Shown here: one piece after another, positions 5,973 to 7,234 of the stretch
How positions within the stretch are numbered: the first letter of the stretch is position 1
Layout of the letters: each line of letters begins with the position of its first letter
DNA from: CAYXDR01 sp046498185
Lineage (GTDB): Bacteria; Desulfobacterota; DSM-4660; Desulfatiglandales; Desulfatiglandaceae
DNA length: 7,234 nt
Direction of reading: 5' to 3'
NCBI GenBank assembly: GCA_046498185.1
Contig: JAWOBE010000053.1
Span: 1 to 7,234 of the forward strand
Translations under genes and position numbers: made by a program
Notes under the pieces: model-generated
What the model was told of the DNA's origin: nothing
What the model saw: only the letters and a program-made list of their open reading frames with translations
The model's database searches: none

Positions 5973-6362
5973 ATGAAAGTGATAGCTGATACCAATACGT
6001 TCATTGCAGTCGCCCTTAATGAGCCGGAAAAAGACAGGGTTATCCAACTTACCGAAGGCTGCGATCTGGCAGCGCCGGATGTGTTGCCTTTTGAAATTGG
6101 TAACGCGCTCACTGCAATGATGAAAAAAGGCAGTTTGCACTCAGAGGAAATTCAAACGTTGTGGAAAATCATCCAGCGAATACCTGTTGAATTGAGGCGA
6201 GTTGATTTCAAGTCCGCATTAAACATAGCAGCGACCTTTAACATTTATGCTTATGACGCATATTTTTTAGAATGTGCTGACAATCTAAAATGCCCATTGA
6301 TTACCCTTGACCAAGGAATGCTAAGAATTGCTCGAAAAATGGGTATTTTGGTGTTGGAGTAG
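5973..6362 (+). CDS. PIN-domain toxin, VapC-like ribonuclease
   Basis: This 129-residue protein is a complete single PIN domain, the metal-dependent RNase fold of VapC toxins, which cleave tRNA or rRNA and stop translation. The acidic active-site residues are in place: D6 in IADTN, E41 in PFEIGNAL, D95 in YAYDAYFLE and D113 in TLDQGM. The length is typical. An in-frame TAA (5955-5957) with no ATG, GTG or TTG between it and 5973 makes this ATG the only conventional start. There is no Shine-Dalgarno sequence, and the promoter predicts a leaderless message, so expression is probably low. It precedes its antitoxin, the reverse of the usual order, and ends 5 bases before the antitoxin start. It is visibly more AT-rich than the trk genes, which suggests acquisition by transfer. 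The target RNA is unknown. Confidence 0.9.
   Translation: MKVIADTNTFIAVALNEPEKDRVIQLTEGCDLAAPDVLPFEIGNALTAMMKKGSLHSEEIQTLWKIIQRIPVELRRVDFKSALNIAATFNIYAYDAYFLECADNLKCPLITLDQGMLRIARKMGILVLE
6356..6359 (+). promoter_or_regulatory. Ribosome binding site of the antitoxin, inside the toxin's last codons
   Basis: GGAG in GTTGGAGTAG lies 8 bases before the antitoxin ATG (6368). The toxin has no such site, so the antitoxin should be translated more efficiently from the shared message, as expected for a neutralising partner encoded second. Confidence 0.7.
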
Positions 6363-6367
6363 ATAAG

Positions 6368-6586
6368 ATGAAAGTTTACACATATTCTGAAGCAAGACAA
6401 AGGCTTTCTGAAGTGCTCAATATTGCACGAACCGAAGAAGTTATTATAAGACGTAGAGGTGGTGAATCCTTTTCTGTCATCTACAAAAAAAGTCAAAAAT
6501 CTCCTTTTGATGTTCCTGGTATCAATACGCGGGCAACCACGAGGGACATCCTTGATGCAATCAAGGATTCAAGATCAAAAAGTTGA
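6368..6586 (+). CDS. Phd/YefM-family antitoxin
   Basis: This 72-residue product is the expected size for a type II antitoxin. Residues 1-41 have the Phd/YefM pattern: MKVYTYSEARQRLSEVLNIA, then EEVIIRRRGGESFSVIYKK. That is a strand-helix-strand DNA-binding and dimerisation fold. Residues 42-72, with IN(T)RATTRDILDAIKDSR, would form the flexible helix that wraps and inhibits the PIN toxin. It is separated from the toxin stop by 5 bases and should be co-transcribed. Its N-terminal domain is the natural candidate to bind the palindrome at 5959-5970 and repress the operon. G+C is about two-fifths by eye, lower than in the trk genes. The family assignment is from pattern recognition; the pairing rests on adjacency. 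Confidence 0.85.
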   Translation: MKVYTYSEARQRLSEVLNIARTEEVIIRRRGGESFSVIYKKSQKSPFDVPGINTRATTRDILDAIKDSRSKS

Positions 6587-6610
6587 ACATCCCGAACCAA
6601 TAACCAAACC

Positions 6611-6635
6611 TGTAAGAGCGACGTCCCCGTCGCGA
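6611..6635 (+). repeat. REP-like palindromic unit, copy B
   Basis: The unit begins TGTAAGAGCGACGTCCCCGT and ends CGCGA. It contains a perfect 6-bp stem GCGACG-tccc-CGTCGC (6618-6633). It starts 24 bases after the antitoxin stop and could stabilise or end that transcript. Confidence 0.6.
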
Positions 6636-6650
6636 TAAATTTTCATGTTC

Positions 6651-6674
6651 TGTGGGAGCGGATTGTATCCGCGA
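6651..6674 (+). repeat. REP-like palindromic unit, copy C
   Basis: TGTGGGAGCGGATTGTATCC followed by GCGA has a perfect stem GCGGAT-tgt-ATCCGC (6658-6672). It has the same GGGAGCG...CGCGA frame as copies A and B, in the same orientation, 15 bases after copy B. The loop and stem bases vary while pairing is kept. Confidence 0.6.
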
Positions 6675-6712
6675 TATCCGCATGGTCCGGTCCAAGCGAG
6701 GTAATGAACCCG

Positions 6713-6774
6713 CGCCTAAAGGCGTTATATTCGATGACGCCCGCACACCCTTAGGTCGGGTTTTCATACCCGAC
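6713..6774. repeat. Cluster of short hairpins
   Basis: Three inverted repeats occur in 62 bases: CGCCT-aa-AGGCG (6713-6724), GGCGT...ACGCC (6721-6741), and the perfect GTCGGGT-tttcat-ACCCGAC (6755-6774). The last resembles a common GGTCGGGTT...ACCCGACA intergenic palindrome. The first two share arms and could be alternative structures. Confidence 0.5.
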
Positions 6775-6803
6775 ACCTTTTGTAGGTGGAAGACTCGAAG
6801 GGA

Positions 6804-6852
6804 TTTTGACTCGCGCCAAGACGCGAAGGCGCAAAGAACTGCAGGAAAAGCG
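6804..6852 (+). repeat. 49-bp direct repeat, copy 2 (downstream of the toxin-antitoxin genes)
   Basis: This is the exact match, same orientation, to 5831-5879, with a 924-base gap between the copies that contains the whole toxin-antitoxin operon. As on the upstream side, REP-like units lie on its 5' side. Confidence 0.85.
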
Positions 6853-6883
6853 AACGAACATCCTCCTTTACACCCGTGGTGAC

Positions 6884-6909
6884 GCACCGGTGCCCTCGAA
6901 TTCGAGGGC
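6884..6909. repeat. Two overlapping perfect palindromes
   Basis: GCACCGGTGC (6884-6893) and GCCCTCGAATTCGAGGGC (6892-6909) are both perfect palindromes and share two bases. Neither has a loop, so they look more like protein-binding sites or recombined repeat arms than RNA hairpins. They lie 31 bases after the 49-bp repeat. No gene depends on them within the window. Confidence 0.6.
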
Positions 6910-7234
6910 TCCCCGATGAGAGATTTTTACCGATTTCGCAGCCGGGACCATTTCCGGCGATATTCCTAGTCGAGTGACCAAAACAAATAACCGATAAACA
7001 ATAACTGAAAAAATTAAAAAGCGCTAGCCATTGTCTATCAGGGCAGTGGTGAAGCACGAGTATTGACCGAGAGGTATCATAGTGGTCAGGGGATGATAAT
7101 TTCCTCGGTTGTGCCATCCCGGACCGGCAACTGCGGCACTTAAAATATTTTTTCTGCCAGCGTTGCCCGACCGGTTTCCAGTGAGTACGGACTCCTGCCG
7201 TGATTTTCCCTTAATCCATCGGTTTTTCTCTGCC

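Larger units (their letters stand above)
6587..7234. other. Gene-free, repeat-rich right end
   Basis: Bases 6600-6910 are packed with short palindromes and the second 49-bp repeat. From about 6910 to 7234 I see no convincing gene on either strand. The reverse-strand reading at 6764-7117 is low-complexity and partly repeat-derived (its end runs through the 49-bp repeat), with no recognisable domain. Bases 6985-7010 contain an AT-rich ATAACC/ATAAAC/ATAAC run typical of spacers. The forward frame open across the last ~130 bases has no recognisable protein signature. Confidence 0.65.

Noticed and set aside
5831..6852. CRISPR array or a composite transposon
   Set aside because: There are only two copies of the 49-mer, 924 bases apart, with no regular spacers, no transposase and no terminal inverted repeats.
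6764..7117. 117-residue reverse-strand protein
   Set aside because: Part of it is translated from the 49-bp repeat and the rest lacks any protein-family pattern or ribosome binding site.

Overview
The window reads as ordinary bacterial chromosome of moderate G+C with gene-poor, repeat-rich spacers. The combination of a TrkH channel with a short single-RCK TrkA, a secreted Lcl (DUF1566) / GLUG / dockerin mosaic protein, an FGE-sulfatase remnant and several families of short intergenic palindromes is most like the Desulfobacterota (former Deltaproteobacteria). That placement is inferred from protein style only; there is no rRNA or other phylogenetic marker.

Layout, all genes on the + strand. 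(1) Positions 2-184 hold the 3' end of a J-domain (DnaJ-like) gene cut by the window edge. (2) Positions 185-473 are a spacer with a 20-bp direct repeat in two copies, each containing TATAAT, on either side of a 77-bp imperfect palindromic element. (3) Positions 474-2605 are a trkH-trkA potassium-uptake operon, with TTG as the likely trkH start. (4) Positions 2719-5325 encode an 868-residue secreted modular protein ending in a dockerin. Directly after its TGA-TAG double stop, in the same frame, lies a short remnant of an FGE-sulfatase domain (5329-5475). A perfect 17-bp inverted repeat follows at 5537-5577. (5) Positions 5973-6586 are a compact toxin-antitoxin module: a PIN-domain (VapC-like) toxin gene first, then a Phd/YefM-like antitoxin gene. 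Its promoter sits so close to the toxin ATG that the mRNA should be leaderless, and a perfect 12-bp palindrome overlaps the -10 box. (6) The flanks of this module carry the same repeats: REP-like 'TGTAGGAGCG...CGCGA' units and a 49-bp sequence identical at 5831-5879 and 6804-6852. The last ~325 bases show no convincing gene.

How the genes work together: TrkH (membrane channel) and TrkA (cytoplasmic nucleotide-binding gating subunit) form one K+ uptake system. The toxin-antitoxin pair forms a second functional unit, with translation signals that appear to favour the antitoxin. The large surface protein is an isolated gene with a decayed appendage. I see no clear new multi-gene system. The features most worth a second look are the repeat-bracketed, toxin-first module with its leaderless start, and the in-frame FGE remnant behind the dockerin protein.
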